The notes: generated by a model not told the origin, from the letters alone. A DNA stretch of 64,000 nucleotides from Anaeramoeba flamelloides (GCA_027625915.1 JANTQA010000012.1:3069001-3133000), one strand, 5' to 3'; shown: positions 36,982 through 49,300, numbered from the stretch's first letter. Translations and numbers: made by a program.

Positions 36982-37183
36982 TACAGTCAGTTTCACTTTT
37001 AAGTCACAAACATTCAACGAAATTTAAGGCACAAAAAAAATCTCAAATTAAGGCACAAAATTCAAATTCTAGTTAAAATAAATTGTAAAAAATTAAATTC
37101 CAAAATTTGTGCCTTAATTTGAGATTTTAATTGTGCCTTAAATTTCGTTGAAAGTTTGTGCCTTAAAAGTGAAACTGACTGTA
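36982..37183. mobile_element. Palindromic TA-flanked MITE, copy D
   Basis: 202 bp, ends TACAGTCAGTTTCACTTTTA and its complement GTGAAACTGACTGTA. Arms are nearly perfect complements with family motifs CAACGAAATTTAAGGCACA and ATCTCAAATTAAGGCACA. No coding sequence. Confidence 0.9.
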
Positions 37184-37189
37184 CCAATA

Positions 37190-37645
37190 ATAGTCACTTT
37201 CAATGACACTCTCATAATCGACTTGAAATAAAGAAACCCAAACTACCTTCCTATTGCAAACAAGCTGATCTCTTCACTTACCACATTTACTAAAATTGAC
37301 AGAAGTCACAGCACTAACCCAAACATACAAAATCCCCAAAACAAAGGTGAAAAGGAAACAGAATTTGTTTATTGATCCCAAAGATTGCAAAATTGAAAAA
37401 GTTCAGAAACCATTTCCCTACACTTTCATTTTGAAACACCAAAAAAATAGAAAACTATCCCAAAACAAATAAATAACAAAGAATCTGGATTTAGACCCAC
37501 TAACAAAATTATCAGTAAAAATGAGAATTCAACAACTAAGAATCGAAGTTTGAAACAATGGGAAGAAAGGTAATGGATTCTTAATTTTGAAGAATCGTTG
37601 GAGAGAGCTGTGGTTAAAATGACAAAGATGTTAAAATTTATCAAA
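37190..37645 (-). pseudogene. Possible remnant of a multi-membrane-span gene between two MITEs
   Basis: Higher GC than its surroundings. Minus-strand open blocks encode hydrophobic runs: LVVEFSFLLIILLVGL and LLFICFGIVFYFFGV (37644-37426), then in another frame LFTFVLGILYVWVSAV (about 37350-37290), then after a phase-consistent GTAAGT...TTTCAAG intron of about 60 bases a short acidic/aromatic end (DYESVIESDYYWY) that runs straight into MITE copy D. The first two blocks do not join in frame. Reads as a degraded or mis-spliced membrane protein gene truncated by the MITE, but could be chance. Confidence 0.25.
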
Positions 37646-37978
37646 AAATCGGTTTACCTTTCTCAATTTTTTTGAAAAAAAATCTTATTTTTTCGAGTTA
37701 AAATGATCTATTTACTCAACCGGATTTTAAGTCAATAAATATGTTTTTACACACAAAACGAGTATTCACAGATCATGAAATTCGGAGAATCCTTAAAACA
37801 CCCAAAAAAACAATTTTTTATAATATTTTGTATTTCTTATGAAGGAAAATTTTGAAACCATTTTTTTTTAATTTATAACATTTAATTTCAGTTCTCAAAG
37901 AAAATAATATTCTATTAGACCCCCGGACTTGTTAAACAGCTATTATCATCAAAAAAATATAATAATTAGGATTTACAA

Positions 37979-38181
37979 TACAGTCGGTTCCACTTATAAG
38001 GTAAAAACTTTCAACGAAATTTAAGGTACAAAAAAATCTCAAATTAATGCACAAAATTTCTAATTTTTTTTTTACAATTTATTTTACTAGAATCTGAATG
38101 TTGTGTCTTAATTTAGAATTTTTTTTTTGCACCTTCATTTTCAGTTGAAAGTTTTCACACATAGAAGTGGAACTGCTTGTA
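37979..38181. mobile_element. Palindromic TA-flanked MITE, copy E
   Basis: 203 bp. Ends TACAGTCGGTTCCACTTATA and AGTGGAACTGCTTGTA. Recognisable throughout but with more substitutions than the neighbouring copies, so somewhat older. Confidence 0.85.
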
Positions 38182-38245
38182 TGTAAGAGATTTCAAAAAA
38201 AAAAATCAAAAAACAGGAACATTTCCAAAAAATCCTAAATTTAGA

Positions 38246-38447
38246 TACAGTCAGTTGCACTTTTAAGACACAAACTTTCAACGAAATTTAAGGCACAAAA
38301 AAATCTCAAATTAAGGCACAAAATTTGGAATTTTTTTTTTTTACAATTTATTTTTAATAGAATTTGAATTTTGTGCTTTAATTTAAGATTTTTTTTGTAC
38401 CTTAAATTTCGTTGAAAGTTTGTGCCTTAAAAGTGAAACTTACTGTA
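38246..38447. mobile_element. Palindromic TA-flanked MITE, copy F
   Basis: 202 bp. Ends TACAGTCAGTTGCACTTTTA and AAAAGTGAAACTTACTGTA; arms closely complementary, centre T/A-rich. Confidence 0.9.
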
Positions 38448-38749
38448 CTTAATTTCCAATTTGAATCTTTCTAATTATAAGTTTGTTTATAAAATTATTA
38501 TTTAGTTTAAATAGTTTGTTCTGTGGATCTTTTGGGGATCTTGGTATTTTTTTTCATTTTTTTCATTTTTAAAAGGAGTTACATTTCTCAAAAGAACATT
38601 ACAAAAATCCACACTTTTCCAAATACAGAGGGTTAATAATCAATCATAAATTAGAGAAAATTGAATTGAATCAATTATTCACTGAAAGAAAACAATTTTT
38701 CTTGTTGAATACTTTTTGTTGTAGAAATTGTTGAATTATTTTCTAAATT

Positions 38750-38946
38750 TACAGCCATTTTCACTTTTAAGGCACAAACTTTCAACGAAATTTAAGGTAC
38801 AATTAAAATCTCAAATTAAGGCACAAAATTCAGATTCTATTAAAATAAATTGTAAAAAAAAAAATTCCAAATTTTGTGCCTTAATTTGAGATTTTTTTGT
38901 GCCTTAAATTTCGTTGAAAGTTTGTGCCTTAAAAGTGAAACTGACA
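38750..38946. mobile_element. Palindromic MITE, copy G, right terminus fused to another copy
   Basis: Left end TACAGCCATTTTCACTTTTA. The right arm is intact up to GTGAAACTGAC, then continues as internal sequence of a further copy (next entry) instead of ending in TGTA, which suggests recombination or deletion between neighbouring copies. Confidence 0.85.
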
Positions 38947-39274
38947 ATAAAAAAATCTCAAATTAAAGCACAAAATTCAAATTCTAGTACAGTCAGTTTC
39001 ACTTTTAAGGCACAAACTTTCAACGAAATTTAAGGCACAAAAAAAATCTCAAATTAAGGCACGAAATTTGGAATTTCATTTTTTACAATTTATTTTACTA
39101 GAATCTGAATTTTGTGCCTTAATTTGAGATTTTTATTGTGCCTTAGATTTCGTTGTAAGTTTGTGCCTTAAAAGTGAAACTGACTGTAAAAATAAATTGT
39201 AAAAAAAAAAAATTCCAAATTTTGTGCCTTAAATTTCGTTGAAAGTTTGTGCCTTAAAAGTGAAACTGACTGTA
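38947..39274. mobile_element. Outer MITE copy interrupted by a nested MITE
   Basis: Outer sequence starts inside the left arm (AATCTCAAATTAAAGCAC... up to ATTCTAG at 38987), is interrupted by copy H (38988-39188), then resumes with the A/T centre and the right arm to GTGAAACTGACTGTA at 39274. The outer right arm lacks the TTAATTTGAGATTTT block. The insertion sits at a TA in the centre of the outer copy. Confidence 0.8.
38988..39188. mobile_element. Palindromic TA-flanked MITE, copy H, nested inside another copy
   Basis: 201 bp, complete, ends TACAGTCAGTTTCACTTTTA and GTGAAACTGACTGTA. Same family as its host, so the family was active after the host copy had landed. Confidence 0.9.
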
Positions 39275-39308
39275 CATTCATTTTGTAAAACCGATTTTCA
39301 TTCTGAAA

Positions 39309-39509
39309 TACAGTCAGTTTCACTTTTAAGACACAAACTTTGAACGAAATTTAAGGCACAAAAAAATCTCAAATTAAAGCACAAAATCTAGATTCTAGTA
39401 AAAATAAATTGTAAAAAATGAAATTCCAAATTTCGTGCCTTAATTTGAGATTTTTTTTGTGCCTTAAATTTCGTTGAAAGTTTGTGCCTTAAAAGTGAAA
39501 CTGACTGTA
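39309..39509. mobile_element. Palindromic TA-flanked MITE, copy J
   Basis: 201 bp, complete and close to the consensus. Only 34 bases separate it from the preceding nested pair. Confidence 0.9.
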
Positions 39510-39792
39510 TATAAATATGATTAAAAATACATAACCCAATCAAGTGTGATTTTAACCACACTATCAATATTTTAACATAAAAATTTGTATTAAATTGAAG
39601 AATTTAAAACATTTTGAAATAATAAGTCCAGCAGAAGATTGTTTATTTTTTTTTTCAAAAGTGGATTTTTTGGTTAGGTTAATGATATTTTTGCATTTGG
39701 AATACCCAAGATATATACATTTTAAATTGTTTTATTTAGTTTTGAGACCCTATAACTTTTATTTTAAGTATTATATATTTTTACATCGAAAT

Positions 39793-39991
39793 TACAGTCA
39801 TTTTCACTTTTAAGGCACAAACTTTCAACGAAATTTAAGGTACAAAAAAATCTCAAATTAAGGCACAAAATTCAGATTCTAGTAAAAATAAATTGTAAAA
39901 AAAAAAATTTGAAATTTGTGCCTTAATTTGAGATTTTTTTGTGCCTTAAATTTCGTTGAAAGTTTGTGCCTTAAAAGTGAAACTGACTGTA
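39793..39991. mobile_element. Palindromic TA-flanked MITE, copy K
   Basis: 199 bp, ends TACAGTCATTTTCACTTTTA and GTGAAACTGACTGTA. Last of the cluster; a TA microsatellite follows 60 bases on. Confidence 0.9.
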
Positions 39992-40048
39992 TTTCGATTT
40001 TTATTTGTTTGTTTTTTATCTTTTTTATCTAAAAGCAGTGCTATTTCG

Positions 40049-40050
<2 letters not shown>

Positions 40051-40091
<41 letters not shown>
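40051..40091 (+). repeat. (AT)n microsatellite
   Basis: About 20 uninterrupted AT units, the longest dinucleotide tract in the window. Confidence 0.95.
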
Positions 40092-40094
<3 letters not shown>

Positions 40095-40671
40095 TTGTTA
40101 CAAATTTCTCAGAGGACAGGGTTCGAAAAACATAGTATACTACAAGAAAAATTGAAACACAAATGTTAGTTAAACAATTCATTCTAAAAAATAATTTAGA
40201 TGGTTTGAAATAATAAACAAAAGAAAATTTATCCGAATTTGCATTTTTGCTTTCAAAAAAAATTTTTTTCATTTCAGATCCCAAGTTAATAGAATATATT
40301 GTAGGTCAAAAAAAAAGAAAAAAAAAACAACCATTTAAACCAAAAAAAAAACAACATACAATATATTTCCCGAAATCAAAGAAAAACCAAGTAAAAATTA
40401 TTTTAAATAGATTATTTAAATATCAAGAATTTTTATTCAATATTCAAGTATAATATGATTATCGAATCACTATAGTTTTTTTCTAACAAACTATACATTA
40501 AATATAAGTTAATAAGAATCAAAACAATTACTTTCAAAAATCTCTTAATTCTTAAAAATAGTATCTGAATTTGTAAAAAACCTTCCAAAAATTTCAATGA
40601 TATTTTAAAGTGAATAATTTTTGATAAATATCAAACTTTACAAAAGTAATTATTTTATTAAAAAGTACCTT

Positions 40672-41303
40672 TTAAGGTTACAAACCACCGAAATTTTGAA
40701 AAAAGAGCATCTTGTGCTGTATGCTGTAATATTTTAATTTTGTTCTTGAACTGCCGATCTTGGATTAGGTATGGGTTTTAATAGTGTTTCAAAAAGGCAT
40801 TGTTTGACTATTTATTTTTTTTCATCTGAAATCTAAATTGAAGGGTGTGTGACCAATCGAATAGAAGGTAAATTATAAAAAAATGTAATATTTGGGATAT
40901 TAGGCGTAATTTTTATTTGTGTTTTGATTTTATTGGAACTTTTTTTCACAAAAATTGTTTTTGGATAATTGAGTAGAAGGGAATTAAAAATATCAATTGA
41001 TAACTCACAATTTACACATATCTTTATTAAATAAATACCAACCCATTAGTCTTGTACTCTTCAATTCGGATTTCGGATAAAAAATCAATAAATTTATTCT
41101 TAAACACCTACCAATCTATTGATCTTACACCCTTCAATTTAGATTTCAGATGAAAAAAAATAAATTGTCAAACAATGCCTTTTTGAAACACTATTAAAAC
41201 CCATACCTAGTCCAAGATAAAATCCCAAGAACCAAATTAATACATTGCTACATACAACACAAGATACTCTTTTTTTTCAAATTTACGGGATTGGAAACCT
41301 TAA
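40672..41303. mobile_element. Foldback element family 2, copy 1
   Basis: Two inverted arms of ~200 bp separated by ~200 bp. Left arm: TTAAGGTTACAAACC, TTGAAAAAAGAGCATCTTG, GGTATGGGTTTTAATAGTGT, TTGAAGGGTGTG. Right arm is the reverse complement (CACCCTTCAA-like block, ACACTATTAAAACCCATACC, CAAGATACTC, GGAAACCTTAA at the end). The ends TTAAGG...CCTTAA suggest a TTAA-type terminus. No coding sequence. Confidence 0.75.
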
Positions 41304-42618
41304 CGGAATAGTAAGCTGAAAAAAAAAAAAAAAAAATGGTTTTGTAAATTTAATATCAAATTCAAAAAAAAAAAATTGCCTCAATTGTGAAATAGAAAAA
41401 AAAAGTAAAAATATAATTACATACTTGAGACCAAATATACTTTTGATGTTATTTTCAGAAACGAATTAATGTTTTTAAAAGTTTGATTCATTTTTTTTAT
41501 TCTGAAAAGTCCAAAATCCAACATATTTCACAAATTATTTCAAAAAAAAAAAGATTTTTTGTTGGAAGAAGAAAATAATATTACAGTAAAGGAATTCTAC
41601 AAGCAAATACTTTAAAAAATAAATCATTAAGTTTTGGGATAATTAAATATAAAAAAATTGACTCAATTTCAAAAACATTAAACTGTTCTTTTAACTTGAA
41701 ATAAATCTAATTTATTTAATCAAAGAACAATTCTAATTATTTTTTTCATTTTTTTTTGAAAAAAATAGAAAAAAAAAAATCAAATAATTAAAAAATTCTC
41801 ACAAAATAATTTTTTCAAACCTAGATAATTCACCTAATAATTAAAAGAAATATTTTTTTAATTTAATTATTTACGAATAATAATTAATAACACAATCTGA
41901 ATAAATTAGTTATAATTCAAAGACCACAATTATAAATAGGTTATACATTTCTTTTGTAATTTTTGAACTATTTTCAAAAAATATAATTAATTCAAATTAA
42001 TAATTAAAAATAAAAAAATAATAGATATGATCAAATAACTGACTTTAATAAACACAATTCATTATTTATACTCTTAATATTTGGAAAAGGATATTTCTTA
42101 ATCTTTTAAAATTCAAGAAATTTAATAAATAAGTGTGAATAAAGTAATTGCTATTAATTTTTCTTGTATCCAAAGATCGATATTTTGATTTATTTTTCTT
42201 GTATTATTAAAATAAGATTAAAGACCCAAGGTTATTTATTCACACAAACTATCAGAACTTAATAATAGTGAGATTTCACATTAATATAAAAGGTTTGTGC
42301 AAAATATTTCTTTTTTTTTTTCGATCCAAAAATCCAAACAAGAATCAAAATCTTTTTCATCAAAATTTAATTGAGAAAATATTAAACTCTTAGTAAAAAA
42401 GATAATCCATTTTCTCTAAAGTTGATAAATAGGTACCCTTATCTAGTTTAATAATATTCTTGTGTAACTAATGTCTCTATTACATTTTTAATAAAAAAAA
42501 ATTCCAATTACCAATCTCGAACAAAAACTCATATTCATTTTTTTATTCAAAAGATTTGAGAAATTTTTTTTTGAAAGAAAATCAAAAATAAAATTTTTTT
42601 TTGTGAAAGCATCGAAAC

Positions 42619-43606
42619 ATGAGTGATTTACCAACAAAAACAACAAGAAAACTTCAAGAGGATCAAAAGCCCAAATCCGAAAAGAAAAAAATCAACGAGA
42701 AAACGTTTTCATTGAAAGATCTTACAAAACACACAGCAATTAACGGATTTTCCAAAAATGAATTACCGCAAGAAAATCAACAAAAAAGTCACCAATCACC
42801 AAAACAAACAAACAAAGCAATGGATCACAAAAAATCAACTAAACAAGAATTAACACAAAGTTTAAACACACTTTCAAAAAAAACAGACATGGGACAAAGC
42901 ACACCCACACCCACAAACAAAAATCCAAATACAAGTACAAACCCAAGAACAAGCCCAAAACAAAGAACAAGATCAATCATTACCAAATCCCAATCAAAAA
43001 ACTCCACAACCAAATCCAGATCTAAATCAAAGCATAGATCAACAAGCACTAGCCAATCAAAAACACAATCAAAATATAAATCTAAAAAAGAAAGTTCACA
43101 TTCACGCTCACACTCTCGCTCCCACTCGCATTCCAAAGCACGCACACACCCATATTCTTCATCATACCCTTACTCTTCAACTAAGAAGAAATTTCCAACA
43201 CACCCACCGAAAAGGGAATATCCGTATCGAGAAACACCAATGAAGTATAGCAAATACGCAAGTCAAAAAAGAGCAGTGCCAAAAAAAGGAAATCGGATTT
43301 ATATAAAAAATTTACCTCTGGACATTAACGAGCTGGAATTAAGGGAGTACTTTAATTTTGGCGAGATACTCTATGTCAAATTACTCGAGCCTCAGTCTTT
43401 TATGACATCTTCAGCTGCTCTGATTGCGTATAAAAAAGTCGAAGACGCTGAAACCGCTATCCACGAAACAAACCACAAATTGTTTTTCACAGGGACACAC
43501 AATAATTTATCTGTCAGAACAGATTTTGCACTTACCCAAGGTTTTTATTACTTTTTCTAAATTTGCTTGAAAAACAAAATAATTTTACTTTTTCCCTCAG
43601 TTTTCT

Positions 43607-43639
<33 letters not shown>

Positions 43640-46381
43640 ATTTCAGTTAAAGTCGGTTTAAAAAAGTGTGATAAGAAAGTCCTTAATATCGTCCTGAAAA
43701 ATAATTTGACTAAAGCTTATAAATTGTTTTCGTGATAATTTTCAAGAGGCTCATTTTTGTCACACTTTTTTAAAATGACTTTCTGATTTCTTGTTCAAAT
43801 ATTGACTCACAAAATATTCAAAATTGTAGATCGGTTTGTAGCTTCATACGAAGAGCCCTCATCAGAACCCTTACATACAGCATCGAGTAGCATTTACAAT
43901 AGCCCACTAAATAGATATTCAACAACACACCAAGCAAAGGAATATCGAAGAACAAATTATCACTATAATCGTTTGTTTGTCTATAATTTAGAGAATGATG
44001 TGACAAGAAAAGAGCTGTTTGATTTTTTTCGGCCATTTGGAAAAATGAGCGAAATAGAAATTAGCCGAGTTAAATCGAAACATCCACAAGAAAGAGAAGC
44101 CTACGCACACATCAAGTTTGAAAATCCCGAAAATGGCTTTATTGCAATGAGGAAACTAAATAATACAAAGATCAATCAAAGGGATAAAGAGCCGATTAAA
44201 ATTGTTGAATCTTATAAAAATGAGCTGGATTTAATTACCAGCTATGGGGCAACAACCAGCACCACCCGCACAACTCACGGTGGCTCCATTGCGGGCGTTT
44301 CCACAAATTCTTCGAATATCAGAAAGAATTATCAAATTGAAGACAATTTAATAAAAAAATACCCACTTAATAGTGATTATAAACAATTAGATTTGTATTA
44401 TCAAGATAAATACGAATTAGAAGAGAACAAAAGAAAATATTCAAAGGAATACCCTTCTTTCTCGGAATTTGACAAAGCGCCATCAAAGCCGCTTTCAACC
44501 TTATCCTCGTCTCGGGATAAGCTACCACGGTATGACAAAAGTGGATCTGATCTTCGATATCGCCAACAAGAAAAACTACTCGCGAGAGAGAAATATGATT
44601 CTTTAGATACAAACAAATCATCCCCAATCCCCAATAGCAAACACCATCAATATCATCGTCATGATCATCAGAAATCAAAATCCGAATTGTCGTCTTCAAA
44701 TTTATTAAAATCAGAGCAACCAACATCTTCAATATTATCACAAAAGGTAATTGGATCGTCACTTTCCCCGTCAACTGAAAGAAAAAGAAAAATTAATTAC
44801 ACAAAGGGGAACGAAATGGAAAAAAAAAATTTCAAAGATTATGAATTAAAAAGATCGCGAAGCAATTTGAAAAGGAACCCTGAAGAAAAAATTTTGAAAA
44901 AGAAAGATGTGTATTATGATCTGGAAAAGATTCCAAGACCATCATATCCCTTAAGAAAAAATCAAAATTTATCGCCTGATCGAAAGTCAACAGGCAATAG
45001 TAGTAGTAATCGAGATCGAATTGAATTAACAGAAAATCTTATGTCTTATCTGAATTCAAAAAAACAGAAAAAAGATCAGAAATTTTATTCAGACTATCAA
45101 TATGCTGAAAAGGAAATGAAGGATCCATATTCAATACAAAAATCACCAAGCAAGAAGGAAAAATTTTATAAAGATAACTTACGCTTAAAAAATGAAAATG
45201 ACAATGACCCTGAAAGGACACCTAGCCATAATCATGAAAAGATAAGAAATTTTGATCCCAAACATGACCATAATTTTGAAATTGGAATGGAAACAAGCCT
45301 TGAAGAGAAGGAAAAATATAAATACCATATGAAAAGAGAACGTAAAATAAATATGGAAAAAAATAGAGAAGTCGGGAGAGAACGAGGAAAAGAAGGTGGG
45401 AGAGAAATGGAGACAGTAACAAGAAGGGAAATCGAGCGGAAAAGGGAATTAAATACGGAAGGAGGAAGAGAAAGAGAAAGAGAAAGAGAGAGAGAGAGAG
45501 GAAGGGGGAGGGAAATGGAGAGAGGAAGAGGAAGGGAGAGAGAACTTGGAATAGAACACAAAATAAATATGGAAGGTGGCAGTGAAAGAAGAATTGAAAG
45601 AAAAAGAGAAGACATCGATAATGAAATGGATCATAATATAGATATTGGAAGTAAAGTTGGCCTTGGAAGAAGAAATACTATTGATTTTGAACAAAGACAT
45701 ACACTTTTTCTTGAAAGAGAACAGGAAATGAATATTGAAAGGGGTAAATATAACCGTGCTATTAAGCATAATATGGACATTGAAAAAACCACTGGAAATA
45801 GAATTGAACGTAGACGCAGTCTTGATGATAATTTTACATCTAATACAAATCTATTAAATTTACGAGAGCGTGATGCAGATATTGATCGTCAAAATCAACA
45901 GAAAGAGGTGAAGAATAAAAATCGTAGCCAAAGGGATACTAGTGAATATATACTTCAAAGCAAGACCCCAATTGCAAAAGAAGAGTATTTAAGTAAAGAG
46001 ACATCAAACAAGAATAATGGAAATGATTTGGACGATAAGGGTGATAACAAATATCCCACAACTAAGCAAATTGATCAAAATGAATCATCCTCTCAATCCA
46101 TAACTAGACTTAAAAATTTAAATAACCAATTGTTCCTAGACGATAAAACCCTTCTTGTGTTTGGATTGTCTAAAACAGTAAATGAAAAAGATGTATTTCA
46201 AATTTTTTCACAATTTGGACCAGTGATCGCTGCACAAATAATTGCAGAGGGGGCAACAGAAATCGTCATTATTACTTTTTTTCATTCACAGAGTGCCCGT
46301 AAAGCGAAATTAGAATTAAATAACACAAAGATTGGCGACTCCGTTATTTTTGTATTATACCCTTTTATAAATTTGCTTTGA
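42619..46381 (+). CDS. RS-rich nuclear RNA-binding protein with three RRMs, two exons
   Basis: Exon 1 42619-43540, intron 43541-43829 (289 bases, GTTTTT...TGTAG, phase 1), exon 2 43830-46381; the join gives 1,157 residues. Residues 110-190 are Ser/Arg/Lys/His-rich (SHSRSHSRSHSHSK), typical of RS domains that are phosphorylated and drive nuclear-speckle localisation. RRM1 at ~225-305 (RIYIKNL as RNP2), RRM2 at ~355-433 (RLFVYNL; EAYAHIKFEN as RNP1), RRM3 at ~1078-1157 (LLVFGLS; EIVIITFF). Between RRM2 and RRM3 lies a long charged, disordered stretch with an Arg/Glu tract (ERERERERERGRGRE) around residue 860. Likely a splicing or mRNA-processing factor; the order resembles SR-related and Spen-type proteins but no SPOC domain is seen, so no ortholog is named. 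Confidence 0.82.
43658..43773. mobile_element. 116-bp TTAA-ended mini-element inside the intron of the RS/RRM gene
   Basis: Perfect 14-bp terminal inverted repeats TTAAAAAAGTGTGA ... TCACACTTTTTTAA. It lies just after a long T-tract plus TTTCAG (43646) that would itself make a good 3' splice site, so the element may have pushed the used acceptor (43829) downstream. TTAA ends recall piggyBac-type MITEs. Confidence 0.5.
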
Positions 46382-49300
46382 TTCCAATTTGAAAATATTT
46401 AAAGATAGAATATTATATAAACCAAGATAAATACTTTAAATAATTTTAAAAAATTATTTTTTTGTTTTTATTTTTATGAAGAAATTTAATGTACAAAAAA
46501 AGGTAGAGTAATTTTTTATTTTTATTGAATGGAAAAGATATAATATCAAACAATGAAATTTCATGTTTGTCCTAACCATTAAACTTAATTTTATGATTTT
46601 TATCACCATCACTATAACTTGTGTACTATTAGAAATCTAAAAGGATGATTTTTCTTTAAAAAATAATTGGGAAAGGCCAATTGTGAAGGATAAATGGAAA
46701 AAAAAGAAAGTAATCTATAAAAATGAAAAAGAAAAAGTGACAAAACAAAAATTAAACAAAAATTATCAAAAACAAAAAAAGACAATCATAAGGAAAAAAG
46801 AAAAAAAAAAAAAATTTTCATAAAAAAATAATTACTCAATAAATTGAAAAAAAAAAAAAAAATAGGTTTAGTAAACGCTTTAAAAGAAGCAATTGGTCAA
46901 AAATCAAAAAAAAAAAAAAAACAATGTTTCTATCATTTAATTAAGAGCACCCAAAATCACATCCACGATACTTTTGGTTAAATTTAGTTTAGCTTGATAG
47001 TTAATTTTCATTTGATGAAAGTTTTTTTTGGGATTCGCTGTTGTTTAATTTTTGTCATTTCTTTGTTCTTTTTCACCATTAACCCTTGATATTTTTAATC
47101 CTTTCCTTTTTATTTTTTATTTAAAAGTTACTCATACTGATGTGTTTTTTGGTATCTTGGTATTAGCAAGTAACCACTTGATCTTTTTCCCTAGCTAACT
47201 CTTCTTTCCATTCGAAAACAATCCATACGGCAAAAAATGGAACGAAATTAAAAATGTTAAATTTTTTCGATATAAATTTCCATTCAAAACAAATAACACA
47301 CTTTTTCAATATCGGTTCTCTTTCAAGGTTTTAAAAACAAATTTTCAGTAACATAAGCTATTTCCAAGAAAGTGGGGCAAATTTATTTTAAAATATATTT
47401 ATTGAACCAAATCGTCACAAAACTATTTAAATATATAAAATCATTAACAACTATTTATTGTTTCTGGATAATAATTTAATATGTTTCTTATTATTGTATT
47501 ACATAAATAAAATATATTAAATTTTCAGATCTCGATTTTATCTGATATATTTTAGGTGTGAAAATTGGTGTTTATTATTTTCTTTTTGATTGAAAAAACA
47601 GTTTTCATAACTTGTTTAATCTCATAAAAATATTCAAATATAATTGAAAACATATAACAATGCGTTTTAGTGTGTAAAAAATCATTTGTACCCTTTCCAT
47701 ATTTCCGGTTTTTTATTGAAGTTTGTTGTACATTGCTTTAACCAAAAACAGTACTATTTTTTTTTTCATTTTTTGGAAATATTTCAACTAACATATTTTG
47801 AATTACATACATAAGTACTTAGTATAATTGGTATAAATATTAAATTTAATTTGGTATTGTCGATTAATGATTACCATCACTAACAAAGATTATTTTTTAT
47901 GAAATGTAAAAAAAAATTCACCACTTTTTTTTGAAATACCTTAAAGCGTTTGATCAATTTTTTTTTTGTACATTCTAATCCTTTAAGAGATTAATCAAGA
48001 AAATTATAATTTATTTCTTCTAGATTTTAACTTTTTTCCCAATACTTTTCAAATGATTTTTATTATGTTTGAAAATTTTAGCACTTTTTTCAAATAATTA
48101 AAAGAGGGGTAGCTCAATAATTGCATAAAAAACCTTTAATTGATATTTTTTAAATATCTCTGATGAAATTATTTTTTTTTTTTGATAAAAAGATTTTTCA
48201 AACCAAAAATTAAGAAAATATTTCAAAAAAAAAAAAATAATTATAAATTGAAAAGTAATAAAATACACTATTATCAAGAAATACTCGAAAGTTAAAAAAA
48301 TCAAAATTTTAAACACTTTAATAATGTTAATTATATAACCACAAATGTTGGGATTTGTCAATAAAAAGGGGAAGGTTAATGATTTATTCTTATCAACATA
48401 TGTACAACTCCTAGATGTGATGTATATGTTATTATTACATTTAAATAATATTTCTTTACAAAAAAAATACTTTATTGGTTAACATACTCTTTTTCAAATA
48501 AAAGGGTACTTAAAATTTCAATAATTATTCATATTGAATCAAATTAATTTTATCACCATTCTAAAATATTAGAAACTTTTTAGAACATAAAAAAACCACA
48601 CAATTAAAGATTTAACACTCATTTGTACTGATTAACTAAAATTAAAATTAAACATTTTAAAAATTGATATGCCCTTTTATTTCAAACGAGAAATCTCGTT
48701 TTGTAAATGTAAGGAAAAAAAATTCTAAAATCAATAAAAACCGTTGAACAAGTTGAATTGGGGAAAATTTCTTTATATTTTATTGATAACTCTATACAAG
48801 TCAAACTTTTTTATTTTAAAGTCTCATCTTCAATATAAAGACTTAATTCATCTGGATATTTTGTTGGAATTGTTTTTATCTTTTTTTTCTTTTTTCTATG
48901 TTTCACACATCAATCCAATAATGATCTTTCTTAATTCCTAAATCTAGATCATTCAAAATCAAACTTAAATCATTTCCATTTTTTAACTATTAGATTATTT
49001 CCAAATTGATTTCTTCTTTTCTTTTTTTTTTTTTCTATTTATAACTGTTCAATATCCATAACTAAACAAAAATGAAAAAATGAAAAAATGAATAATGATA
49101 AAATGAAAATCACCAATAAGTAATTATCTTATTAACAAACAAATTCAATGGTATTGATGATTTGAGAGACGTGCCCTTTTTCTCGAAAAAGAATTTAATT
49201 TCTTAAGTTTCCTTTTTGAACCAACTTTCATAAATACTTGTTTCACTAAAGAAGAAATAAAATAAAAAATTACTTTGCACCATTTTAAAATAAATAAAGA

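Larger units (their letters stand above)
35248..42618. other. AT-rich spacer dominated by MITEs and foldbacks
   Basis: No intact gene recognised in 7.4 kb. Content: dispersed repeat family 3 (36260-36810), the MITE cluster (36982-39991), possible membrane-protein remnants between MITEs (37190-37645), a TA microsatellite (40051-40091) and a foldback (40672-41303). The frames at 39595-39813 and 39946-40284 overlap MITEs or the microsatellite and are not genes. Confidence 0.55.

Noticed and set aside
36982-39991. CRISPR-like array of regularly spaced repeats
   Set aside because: Units are ~200-bp palindromes with unequal spacing and TA ends; these are MITEs in a eukaryotic genome.
39946-40284. 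112-codon minus frame
   Set aside because: Made of MITE arm and (AT)n microsatellite sequence.
45232-45769. Minus-strand Ser/Leu-rich frames
   Set aside because: Antisense of the Arg/Glu repeat region in the RS/RRM gene.
47163-47329. Possible small membrane-protein exon on the minus strand
   Set aside because: Codon use is suggestive and an acceptor-like site precedes it, but no start, partner exon or family match was found, so it is only mentioned in the spacer entry.
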